Shown here in pieces: positions 43,311-55,100 of a DNA stretch of 64,000 nt. The notes beneath the pieces are model-generated. The model saw nothing but the letters and a program-made list of their open reading frames with translations. It searched no databases and was not told the origin of the DNA. The translations under genes were made by a program, and so were the position numbers. This DNA is from Plotosus lineatus. Its lineage: Eukaryota > Chordata > Actinopteri > Siluriformes > Plotosidae. The DNA lies in assembly GCA_024760905.1 (NCBI GenBank), contig CM045735.1:9672161-9736160 (forward strand). The letters run 5' to 3'. Numbering within the stretch: the stretch's first letter is position 1; every line of letters begins with the position of its first letter.

Positions 43311-44679
43311 CACATTAAAGCTGCCCTGAAAAGTCCCTCAAGGGCACCCGCAGTTAATTCTTAATTCATTTCCTTTGCTACTGAGGAGATGTTGCTAAAG
43401 TGTGATAGCGGCCAGGGGTGAGCAATGTTGGACGTCTTTCTGGTTGCCGTCATCCCACTAAAGCCCTCAGGGCTATCAGCGACTGCAGTACTTCCTACAG
43501 CTTCACCACTTTCACATCTCACATTAGTAAAATGGACCATAGCCTGCCTGTAATTAATGAGTTGATTATTCAAATGAAACGCTGTAGATTGTCCCCTCAA
43601 GCATACTAATACCAAAACAGGCCTTCACTCTGAAAATAAGAATAGTCTGCTCCCTGATGCACACATTTTCACAAGGTTAATTGTAATGGTGTAATTTCAT
43701 ATCAGGGAAGTATCAGCAGCTCTCTTGAGACATGCGCCATCCCAGAGCTCTCCTGAGGCTTTTCTTAGCCTGTTATTGTTCTTATATTCTTCATAAATGG
43801 AAAACATTATCAATATTGTACCTCACACGTCGCACTGTTGATGAGGGAAGACGCATAATTTAATTGCGAAAAGAAGCTTATGAAAACAGCCTGTGTGAAA
43901 AGGAAACTAAATAAAAACAATGCGACATACAAGAGCTTGGAGTCGGAAAATAAAAGCGAAGCTTGAACATAGAAACAGATAGAAACCTGTGGTTATGTGA
44001 ACAGCGGGAGGCCATGCACTCCTACTGTGCACAGGCTTTCACCCTGCTATTAAAGCTTTGTCAGAAATCACAGCCGGCGCACAGAGGTAGCTAGACATAA
44101 TCGAAGCTTCAGAGCACAACCCACAACCTGCAAGATTAGCTACTCTTTAGAGGCCAATTCAAACCAACAGAAATCATTATCCAATAATGCTGTTTGTGTA
44201 AGAGCCGCAGGAAACAAAACTGAAGTTCTAAAAGATGTGACTGATCCTACATTTAAATAATGCCATCTTTTGCAGCTGTAAAAAGGGGGACATCTGTGAT
44301 TAAAAAAAAAAAACCCAAAAACAATAATAACAAACATTCAATGTCAAAACCTGAAATTTACTGAGACATTTGAAGCATTTTACCTGTACATTATAATCAG
44401 GCAAATGTATATACAGGGACATTGAGGGCATACAAATCCAGCTGTGTCAACAGTGCCCCCTACTGGCATGCACAACACAAGACTATACAGTTATATTCAC
44501 CAGGGGCTGATTATGCCTGCATGCAGGAAATGTCATTCATGCGACCTTGTGGCTGTAAATTCAGAGAGAAAATCATGTTTTAATCAAATAACACATGGCT
44601 TTGTAAATTTATTTGTAATTTGTCAGCCAACTTATTGAAAATTACCATCCAGAAAGTTATATACAACAACCAGACATTA

Positions 44680-44680
<1 letters not shown>
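43311..44680. other. Unrecognised, repeat-free sequence
   Basis: About 1.37 kb without recognised repeats or genes. Short open stretches (for example 43418-43609) match nothing I know. Confidence 0.45.
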
Positions 44681-44769
<89 letters not shown>

Positions 44770-44775
44770 CATATA

Positions 44776-44828
<53 letters not shown>

Positions 44829-44829
44829 C

Positions 44830-44872
<43 letters not shown>
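44681..44872 (+). repeat. CTAT / TA compound microsatellite
   Basis: About 10 CTAT units, then TA runs separated twice by catatactgtgt-type spacers. Confidence 0.95.
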
Positions 44873-44874
<2 letters not shown>

Positions 44875-45257
44875 TTTTTTTAAATATTCATAGAAATGAG
44901 GAAATTAAGTAAGAATAGTGGAAAAAGTTAAGGAAAATGCGACAGAACAAGGCCAATTATGCAAACCCCCCCAAACAAACAAAACCAAAAAAACAACACA
45001 AAACCCCAATCAAAACTACTTCCATTTTTTGTGAGATGTGAAACGTGCTTGTCTGTATGTTTGTTTTTATTTATATTTTATTTACATCTTATGCATTATT
45101 TTTGAATGTTTAATTGTTATTATAAGCATTTATAGATTTGAACATGTATTTATTGATATTATATACACATATACATGTACGTATACTTCAGTCGCGGAAT
45201 TTGGTGGTCTTCGGGGGATCTCAGTCCCAATTAAATATGGAAAGTGAGAGATCCCTG
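44873..45257 (-). mobile_element. MITE-1 copy 4, reverse, one end missing
   Basis: The right end (gagagatccctg followed by ta) is the MITE-1 left terminus reversed. The interior matches the family (caaggccaattatgcaaa, acatcttatgcattattttt). The other terminus is lost where the sequence meets the TA microsatellite. Confidence 0.75.

Positions 45258-45260
<3 letters not shown>

Positions 45261-45298
<38 letters not shown>
45261..45298 (+). repeat. CA dinucleotide microsatellite
   Basis: About 19 CA units beside MITE-1 copy 4. Confidence 0.9.
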
Positions 45299-45302
<4 letters not shown>

Positions 45303-45304
45303 GT

Positions 45305-45560
45305 ATATATGTATAAATCAGCCATACATATTAAAACCACTTGCCTATTATTGTGTCACCCAAACAGCTCTCATCCATCAAGGCATGGACCCCACAAGAA
45401 CTCTCAGGGCATTCTATTGCTGGGGTGGAAATTAACACCAATCCGCTGGCCTGTAGCAAGTAAAAAATCTGTAGGATACGTGAAATTATGGCAAGTCCTC
45501 CTGCTGGCAACCTGATAATCCAACGGGCAAACAAGATATAGTGTTGCTGACCAGTAAATA
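45305..45560 (+). repeat. Dispersed-repeat fragment, class uncertain
   Basis: attaaaaccacttgcctatt and caaggcatggaccccacaag resemble a very common fish repeat (recognised from memory only). No coding signal. Confidence 0.45.
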
Positions 45561-46169
45561 TCAAGGAGGACTAGTAGATTCATAATTTCACTAGTCTTGT
45601 TGGCCAGTATTTTATTTATGTAAGGTGGTGTCTCTGTGGTTTGGACTTTTTGTTCATCACATCCTACAGATAGAGAACTTGGAGGCAAATATTCTACAAA
45701 TCATTCCAACACTTCTTTGCAATATTTCAGGGCAGATTATCCTTCTGAAATAGGCTACTGCCATCAGAGAGCACATCTACCATAAAAGATGCACCTGGAC
45801 AGCAACAATGCAACATTCACTTGAATTCTAAGACCCATGCTTCCACTGGTGTGCTTTCTTCACACAGTCCATTTTGTTGCTATCTCTTTCAAGGAATAGC
45901 AATTCATATATTCATTGTTCAGCGTGCATCCACTGTTAGCTGAGTTTGGCACAACCTCTCCATAAACAGAGCAGTAGGACTGAGCCGTCCAAAAAAGTGC
46001 ATGAGTGAATGTCAGGCACATCACTCATATATAAATATAAGAAAGCAACTTTAGTTGACTTTATTTAGCGTCACAAGTAAAACATTTTATTTTAATAATA
46101 AGTATACCAACATGCCAGTCAAAACTCAAGATATTCCAGTTGGGAATTTTTTTTATTGTTATTTACATT
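45561..46169. other. Probable continuation of a dispersed repeat
   Basis: There is no recognised terminus. It lies between two fragments that may belong to one element. Confidence 0.35.
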
Positions 46170-46262
46170 CTTGCACACTCACTGGTCACTTTAATAGAAA
46201 CACCTGTACATATGTAGTCATTCATTCTTTGGCAGCAGCATGTGATATGATGATCATGGCAT
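46170..46262 (+). repeat. Dispersed-repeat fragment, class uncertain
   Basis: actggtcactttaatagaaa and cacctgtacatatgtagtca resemble another common fish repeat end; possibly the partner of the fragment at 45.3 kb. Confidence 0.4.
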
Positions 46263-47244
46263 AGTTGTGATTTTAGAAATATCCTGGAATGTTTTCAACG
46301 CACACACAAAAAAAACCCCACACCCAAAACAGTATCTCGAATTATTTTACAATGATAAAATAAAAAAACAAACAACAAACAAACAAAAAAAAAAACCCCA
46401 AACATACAAACAAACAAAACTAAAAAAAAAAATACATCGAGGGAGCAGCAGGTACACATAGCTTTTGGATTTTCTTTGTGAGGGGAAAATGACTAAATTA
46501 GTTTGTACTGAACAGAAACCTCAAATAGCCGCTCTATACAGCCGTGGTGAACAGAAAAGCATCTCAGAATTCAAAACACACCAGAGCTTAATGCGACAAC
46601 AGAGATCTACATTGGGTTTCACGCCAGTCAACCATGAAGTGGAGTCTGAGTCTACAGCAGGCTCTCGAACTAGACAGCTGCAGGTCCTAAAGTCTTAAAA
46701 TGGATGGAGAGTGGTAGATGAGTAGAAATATTTACCACATCAGAACTTCAGTCACACATTTCAGGGTCATGATGGTGGTCCATGTTGGGCTCATGTGAGT
46801 TGTGAAGCGTCACAGGCACACTGTGTTTCTGTGGAAATGAAAGATGTTGATCTTTAAAGGAATTTTTATCAGGGGGGAAAATGCACAATTTTCTTCTACT
46901 GAAATTTAATCAGCCAAGTTGATGGGCTTTTTTCAATCTTGCACTGAAAAGTAATGGAAAACATTATCTCACCCTCAATCTTTCATTTAATACCTGACTA
47001 AATTTAACAAAAAAAAAAAAGAAGAAAAGAAAAGACAGGAAAAATGAAGGACTTCCATGACTTCTGTTGAGTGCATTATCCTTGTAGATCCTTTAAAAGA
47101 GACAAAACATTGGATATTAAATGGCTTGGTCTTGGGTAAATAGATTTTATTTGGTATAAAGGAATGCTTACATATCAGAAAACATTCAGTGAAAATCTCT
47201 GAATTTCAAACTTAATTAACATTACTTACAAAATTACAAACAAA
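46263..47244. other. Unrecognised sequence, partly A-rich
   Basis: A-rich at 46305-46435; otherwise nothing recognised. No upstream RASGRP2 exon could be identified here. Confidence 0.45.
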
Positions 47245-47510
47245 AAGGTCCTAGGTTTGCGACACAGGCCCGTGTGTTTCCATGTGGAGTTTGCATGTCC
47301 CAGTGCTTGTGTGGGTTTCTTCTGGGAGCTCCAGTTTCCTCCAACAGTCCAAACACATGCACATTTGGCTACTAAGCGGTTCCGAATTGCCTGAAGGTGT
47401 AGATGTGTGAGTGAATGTCTTAGTGTGGGTTGGCCCTGCAATGATCTGGTGAGATGCTCAGGGTATACCCCTACTGCGCCCTGGTACGTGTAAGTGGTTT
47501 TGCAAATGAG
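47245..47510 (+). mobile_element. SINE-B
   Basis: aggtcctaggtttgcgaca, catgtggagtttgcatgtcc, gggagctccagtttcctcc and ctggtgagatgctcaggg. Confidence 0.75.
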
Positions 47511-47665
47511 TGTGTGTGTGTGTGTGTGAGCATTAAACTTATTTGAAGACATTTCATTACTATGATCAAAATTCATTGTCTGTTACAAGATGTCTTGCAG
47601 CAAAAATATCAATAAACAGAACAAAAGAACAGAAAACAATTATAATTATACTAAATAAGTAATAA
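47511..47665. other. Short sequence before the exon-abutting SINE
   Basis: A short TG run and AT-rich sequence. No exon seen. Confidence 0.5.
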
Positions 47666-47751
47666 GGCCGCATGATGGCGTAGTGGTTAGCAGTCCGCCT
47701 CACAGCAAGAAGGCCCTGGGTTCGATTCCCAGCTTGGGCGTTTCTGTGTGG
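47666..47751 (+). mobile_element. SINE-B head abutting a RASGRP2 exon
   Basis: ggccgcatgatggcgtagtg, gttagcagtccgcctcacag, B box gggttcgattccc and tttctgtgtgga are the first ~85 bases of SINE-B. The element then stops: where other copies continue gtttgcatgttc, the sequence becomes attggaagcgacaaccg, which is RASGRP2 coding sequence. Confidence 0.85.
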
Positions 47752-47883
47752 AATTGGAAGCGACAACCGATCTCGAGTATTCAGAAAAAGAGTAAGTCCT
47801 CCCTGCTGATTGACCACTTGGATTCCTCAACCCTGGCCGAGCACCTGACCTACATGGAGCATAAATCCTTCTGCAAGATCCTG
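47752..47883 (+). CDS. rasgrp2: rasgrp2 exon: linker and start of CDC25 domain
   Basis: The frame reads [16 protein letters not shown] and continues [28 protein letters not shown], matching the RASGRP2 stretch just before FQDYHSF. The donor is ctg/gtgaga (exon end 47883, phase 0). The 5' limit is uncertain: no acceptor with a pyrimidine tract lies between the SINE and the coding sequence. The only candidate is the SINE's own cccag (ending at 47732), which would add LGVSVW to the protein. Confidence 0.82.
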
Positions 47884-48297
47884 GTGAGACACAAACAAAC
47901 ATCTAGCCGAAGATCATTCCACTATCTCCATGCCAGAACAGAAAAAAGTTTGATGCACGTTTTCCATGTCCCTTGATAGAAGGAGGAACAAGTCTAGCAG
48001 TGATGGACGATCTTGTTCATGTGGAGCCGGTGTGGATGCAGGTTTTCATTCCAGCTGAACCTGAGAAACACTTTCCAAGTGTTGAAATCAGTTGATATTC
48101 ACTTTCAATAAACTCTCAGATTCTTGGTTGGAAATAAAACCTACACCCACACCAGTCCTGTGTAAACCCTTTAAAAATGATAAAAGCAGACCTCCTTCTG
48201 CTTCAATATCATACCCATGGTAGATGGCTTTGGCCATATTCCTTTGCGATATCACTATGAGCCTGTTTCTTCTCACTCACACCGGAAATCACAAGTA

Positions 48298-48347
<50 letters not shown>

Positions 48348-50187
48348 CATGTGTTGACCATGTCTTCTTAGCAGAGTTATAATCTTACAAATGTTTATGG
48401 AAGGTTAAAAGCCTGAGTCAAGAAATAAAACATGAAACAACAGTAACTGTCCTTTACACAAAAAGCATTATGGTAGATGCAGCTCCATAATAGCCAATGG
48501 GAGGGAGCCGCGTCATCCCTCTTTGCCAATGGGAGGCCAGCGGGGCGGGATGTTGGGAGATAGCCAATAAGAGGGAGCTGCATCATCCCTCCTAGCCAAT
48601 GGGAGGCCAGCGGGCCGGGATGTTGGGAGATAGGGAATGGGAGGTAGCTGCATCATCCCTCCAAGCCAATTGGAGGCCAGCGGGACGGAATGTTTGAAGG
48701 TCATTGATGGGAGAGCAGCTTGTGCATTGTTTGAATGGTTGAACGGCGCGTTTTAATGTTTGAATGGCGGGTTTGAATTTTTAAGATGGTGCTTTCGTAA
48801 CATGAACTTGTTTCGTATCCAGAGACAAAAATTTTTAGGAAAATGCGTTTTGTAACCTGAATCTTTTGTTTGGTGAGACTTTCGTAAAGTGAGGTACCAC
48901 TGTATCACATATTTTTGGATATTTTTACCATGGGCAAATGAAAAGTAAGTTACAGTAGAAATAAGCTTTGTGTCTTGCATGTAGCGGCATTATTTTGAAG
49001 AGTTTTAACGGAGACCAAGCATAATTTGTAGCTCCCGTAGTGATCATGTTCATTTGTATCAAAGAATTTTCAAATTCCTTGTTTGTATCAAACAGCAAAA
49101 CTCGTTTTATATTTAAGTAATGGCTAAATGGATGCATGTTCAGCTTTTCCATTTAAAAATTACTTGTACCAGGTCAAGAAACTTGTACGAACTGGAAACA
49201 AACCCATGAAACAAGTTGTGAAAAGATTCCACGAAAAAAAGTAAACATGCTAATTTGCCAGTGGAGAGCAGTCCTACAATATCATCAACCCCACCAAATA
49301 ATGCACTGATGCGAGATGAGCATTTGTGTGCAGAAGTTGTTGCTGAAGAAGAAGAGGGTGTTTATCTATGCCGAGTGTATGAACACACTGAACCTGCTTA
49401 TTTGCATATTATACGAACAATGTCCAAGAAGCATTCAGCCTCAGCTGTCAGGTATCTTTATGTTAGAATAAAATACAAATGCAGCATATTTATATGTTAA
49501 ACTTATTTTGTCTGGTGTGGTGAAGTGGTAATTTTGGAAGTTTATAATATTACATAGAAACAGTCTTTAAATAATTTTTTGTTCACTTGATTGTTATTAC
49601 TTTGCATAAATATACTAATGAGGTATGAGTTAATGGTGCACTTGTCTTGTTTTTATAATAAAGCATTACATTTTCATTGTGCTTGTCTTTATTTCTAGTT
49701 CCTAACAACCAATGAGGTTTCTAAAATGTTCCCCTAATGTTTTCAGAAGGTATTCATGAAGTTACCAGAATGTTCCTCAAACATTCCTAGAACGTTATTA
49801 GGTTATTTATGGTTCCCCTAACGTTTTGAGAAGGTATTCATGAAGTTACCAGAACGTTCCTAGAATGTTCAGAGTTTTTCAACATGTTCCCCTAATGTTC
49901 TCAGAACGTCCCAGGCAATATTATTTTACAAAGTTCCCCGACCAACAGGAAACCTCTACACAACAATGTTATGAGAACGTTCAATGAGAATGTTCCCACA
50001 ACGTACAACAAACATTCCCCTAAGTTCAGAAAATGCTATTTTGTTTCTTGGGTTCATAGTAGCCACCGATGATTATCAATTAATGTATCTTACTAACTAG
50101 ATAGCCAATCACTTTCTAGCTAACTATACAGTCATAGTTGGGTAATTAAAGTGTTCATATTAAAATATTTTATAGCCTTTAGTATAG

Positions 50188-50226
<39 letters not shown>

Positions 50227-52071
50227 ATTTATAGGCCTTGGGTTCGTAATCATCTGGTTATGGTTTCAAGCCCTTAGAATTGGACCAATGTTGGGCCCTT
50301 GAGCAAGGCCCTTAACCATCAACTGCTCACTTGTATAAATCATATCATAGTGAATAAGGACATCTGCAAAATGCAGTACATGCAGAAGAGCAATAACGTA
50401 TGATCCCACTATTTGTTGTCACCCAGAACCGTACAGATTCAATTATACATCTGATTCTTTTCAAAGTTTCCTTATTATCCTTTTTCAGGTAATTTCTCTC
50501 ACATCTGACCTACTCATTCTGTTTTCAAATCAATACCCGGCTTCCTGTAGAACAACTTTTTGAAAATGTCTATTTTTAATGAGCTAAAGAAATGAAACTA
50601 TATTGAAAACGTCCCCAGTTCCAGGATTACCACAGCTTTGTGATGCAAGGCTGCACCGTAGATAACCCCATCCTAGAGCGCTTCATTACCCTCTTCAATA
50701 GGGTATCACAGTGGATCCAAATGATGGTACTCAGTAAACCTACAGCCCAGCAGAGAGCCAATGTCATTGGTGACTTCATCAAAGTGGCCCAGGTTAGCCA
50801 AAGACTTGTGACTTTGTAGGCTTTGTAAACATCATCTGGCAATACAAGCCCATTAATATCTGCTTATGTTTGTGTGTTTATTTTCAGAGGTTGCTGGAGC
50901 TACAGAATTTTAACACTCTTATGGCTGTGGTGGGGGGTCTGAGTAACAGTTCCATCTCTAGATTAAAAGACACTCAAGCTCTTATTAGTAGTGATACTCG
51001 AAAGGTAAAGATTGCCTTTTTAAAAATTCTGATGGAACTACTATTTATCTATATGTCTGCATCCTGTATGTAAATGATGGTAAATGTATGAATGACCGTG
51101 TTGGAGGTGCATTTTATAATGTCTTCAAATAAGAAATTAATCTGTTATCAGGCCAACAGATCCAGCATTTCCCACTGCGAGGCCATTCAACCATGTCTTC
51201 TTATCGGACTCTTTTTTTAGCTATTTATCACAATGAATTTTTAACGCTGCTACATGTCTGATGGTTTCTGTTGTGTTTTATCAGCTGTTCGAAGGGCTTT
51301 TGGAGTTAATCACATCCAGTGGAAACTACAGCCGGTATCGACAGCGCTTTTCAGAGTGCACTGGCTTTCGTTTCCCCATATTGGGTGTGCACCTGAAAGA
51401 CTTAATCGCCGTTCATGTGGCCCTACCTGACTGGTCTGATCCAGAAAAAAAATCAAAGTCAATCTTACCAAGACACAGCAACTCTACGCCATCCTGCAGG
51501 AGCTGGCACTGATCCAGGCCACACCGCCTAAAATTGATGCCAACCCTGACCTGATCAACCTGCTCATTGTGAGTCCAGACCTAATAAAATATGGGCAAGA
51601 CTGAACTTAAGAATAAGTATTATCAACTCAGCAACAAGAACCAATGGAGGCTTGTCTGAGGCAGCAATAATGTGTCCTTATACTTGTATATTAAACATTT
51701 TAAAGTAGGGGTTGATGTTGAAATAGACTTTTTATATCATATGAGGTCTGAAAGAAAGTCTAAAAAAAATCTGTCATCTGTGGCCATTGGAATCCTGAGA
51801 AACCGCCAACCAATTACTGCAATCTATGGGGAAATATTTAATCAAATGCTTGCACGTTTCCCTACTGATATGATCCTACTGTGCACAAACCTGTGATGAG
51901 AGATCTGGCATTGGAAGGGCCTCCACTTGCAGAGGGGAGCTTTAGAGCTAAAATAAGATTAATTAATTTATATTCCAAACCACTAGGGTCGCAGGGCAGC
52001 TGGAGCCGTCTTTGGGTGAAGGTAGGGTACACAGTGAACACATCAAAAATCCATTGTAGGATTGGACTGTT

Positions 52072-52124
<53 letters not shown>

Positions 52125-55100
52125 CAATTACATTTACACCTAGGGTCAATTTGGAACAACCATTTAGCCTAATGTTCATGTCTTTGAACTGTAGGAGGAA
52201 ACCTGAGTACATTGAGGAACCCCACAGAAGCACAAGGAGAACATACAATCCCCGCACAGAAACACTCTCACCGAGCACAGGCCTTGAACCTAAGAACTTT
52301 TTACTGTGAGATTTAAGCACAAAGTACTATGACACTGTGCTTCCCCCTGAAGAGCCACTACTTTCAAATTTTGATAGCTTTCCAACCCCAGAAGACAGGT
52401 AGCAGTGGAAGGCATAATTCATCACAGGGTTGCCAGGTTCATGTTTTTTTTTTTTTTTTTGTATATACATACATACATACATACATACATATAAATATAT
52501 ATATATTTTTTGTATATATCAAAAGATATTACTGTACTTTGAGATGGCACAGTGGTTAGCACCTCACAGAACAAAAGTCCCGGGTTAGATTCCTGGGCTC
52601 AGGGTGTATCTGTATGTAGTTTGCATGTTCTTCACTTGCTTACGTGGGTTTCCTTTGATTGTTCTGGTTTTCTACAAAAGTCCTAAAACATTCACAGTCG
52701 GCTGATCAGCTGTTGCATATCACTTCTAAATGTGAGTGTGAACGGTTGTGAGAATGTGTGTCCTGCGATGGCCGGCCGAGCTGTTCAGGGTGTACATTGC
52801 CCTTGCCCAGAGTCAGTTGAGATGGGCACCAGTCTCCTCACAATCTGAATTATAATTAAATGTCTTAGAAACTGAATGGATTATATTTTAAAGATTGGAA
52901 GATGGACAGAGAAATCATAATTATATGCAGAGTAGATCTTGTCGAAGCGTCTCTCAGGGTATCGTCTTTTTCCGATGCCTGAAATTTTGCTGCATAAACC
53001 AATGGTCAGATTTGTTCATTTTAATTAAAGTTTGTTTAAATCTTTTCATGAAAAGTTTTCATTTTCAATGAACTTAGGTGTCTTTGGACCAGTATCACAC
53101 AGAGGAGGAGCTCTATCAGCTTTCACTGCAAAGAGAACCACGCAGCCTGAAATTATCAGTGAGTCCAATCCACTGGTACTGATTCTCTATAAAGTACCAA
53201 TCAGAAACTCAAATTGCTACAATTTACGACATGGTTTTGACAGATAAATGTACTGATTTTGATTGCATAACCCACTTACTTAGGCTCGCAGCTGAGGAAT
53301 CGGTCTACTACCCTGTAATTATTCCTTTTAGGTGTCAGACAAGAGTCATGTTTACAAATCCTTCAATGTGATGGATTTTCCATATTGATACGTTTTTAAT
53401 ATTTTGAGAAATTGATTCTTCCATTCATTTTGCTTTGTTAGACATCCAGCTCAAAGTCACAATCTCCTTTAATAGAGCAGTGGGCATCTTCAATCAAACC
53501 CAAGGCTGATCCAGTGATCATAAACAAGCACATAGAAAAGATGGTGGAGGCAAGTTATTCACCGATCACTTTTAAATTTTATTTGTAATTTTAATATACC
53601 GGCGCATTCTGAGTCACTGTTTCATTTTTCAGTCTGTATTCCAAAACTTTGACACGGATGGCGATGGCTACATCACTCAAAAGGAGTTTGAAAGCATCAG
53701 GAGTAACTTTCCTTACCTCAGCAAATTTGATGACCTCGACCAGAACCAGTGAGTCGAGTCCGATGGGTTTCTCAGGGGTAGTTTGTTCAACAGTTTTATA
53801 CACGTACTATACAGATTAGCTTCACTTTTCTGTCTTTCTGTCTTGCGCCTTCAAGGGATGGTAAAATTAGCCGAGAGGAGATGATTGAGTATTTTGCCAA
53901 GGCCAACGCCGTCCTGAACTGTAAAATGGGTTTTGTGCACACATTCACGCCGATGAGCTGCCTTAAGCCCACGGTGTGTCAGCAGTGCTCAGGCATTGTG
54001 AGTATGCAAACACATTCTGAATATGATTATTTACATGGTATCATAAGATAAGAAAGTTGACAGAATGAGAATAAATTAAACAAATTTATCCAATTTTCCA
54101 CCACAATTGTACCTCAGTGTACCTGTTTTGCTTCGGGGCAATGGAACTAATGTTAATCACAGGGAGTGAGTCTGTCTCTCTCTGGCCAAAATATGTTCAC
54201 AAATAATTGCAACAAATTACATGCATCCTGGGCAGTGCGGTGATGTAGTTGTTAGCATGTCTTCCACACAGAAGGAAGGTCCTGGGTGCAATTTCTGAGC
54301 TGTGGAGTCTGCATGTGTTCCATATGCTTGCAATGAGTGACTTCCTGCGGGTACACACGATGGTCCGAAGACATAGACATTACGTTCATTGGTTGTTCTA
54401 AATTGACCCTAAGTGTGAGAATAAATCGTTGTGTGTATGTGGACTCTGTGATGGTCTGGTGATCTGTTCAGGGTGTACCCCATCTTTGCTTAGTGTCGTT
54501 TGAGATTGGCTCCAATCTCTCTGCGGACCTAATAGGATTAAGCGATTTGACAAATAAGTGAGTAAGGAAGTATCTGTATGTGTCCTGCAGTAAAAGATTT
54601 TTGTGAATTATGTAGGATTATAGGGAAAAGAAAATGATGATTAGTTGAGAGGCAGCATGCTCAATGTAATACGTAACCCCATTTCACTGGACTCGGCATG
54701 CAAGGATCGTAGCGGAAAGGCGCGGAACGCAGCCTACAGAAGAGCTTTGGCATTTTTACACGGGAAATGGGTGAAAATCCTATGGAAAAGTGAAACTTCT
54801 TACACTCTCGGAACGTTCACAGCATGTGCGGAACAAGTGCGGCAAAGTACGGCAAAGTGAACCCACGGAAAACACTCATGGAATTTTTTTCCGTGAACGT
54901 GCTTTTGAATACGCTTTGAACAAGCATATGAGAGTGAAGGAAGACTTGAAGAATAACTAAGGAATGACACGGAATGACACGGAAGATGAAGGAATAATTG
55001 CGGAACGTTTGCGGATGACAACACATTTGCTTCCGTGCTCCAGTGAAATGGGGGTGTTACATTTAAAGTCATGGACTTTGTGGTTAAAATAGGAACTGCC

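Larger units (their letters stand above)
47884..50618 (+). other. rasgrp2: rasgrp2 intron with transposons
   Basis: It contains a small hAT-like MITE, MITE-2 copy 2, an AACGTT-rich repeat, a TG run and a SINE-E copy. It ends with acceptor gtccccag at 50618. Confidence 0.75.
51569..53077 (+). other. rasgrp2: rasgrp2 intron with inverted SINE-B pair
   Basis: It carries a reverse SINE-B (51965-52346) and a forward SINE-B (52538-52880), plus a T-rich/CATA stretch between them. Confidence 0.75.

Noticed and set aside
43418..43609. Possible missing N-terminal rasgrp2 exon
   Set aside because: The translation lacks any REM-domain resemblance and no flanking splice sites support it.
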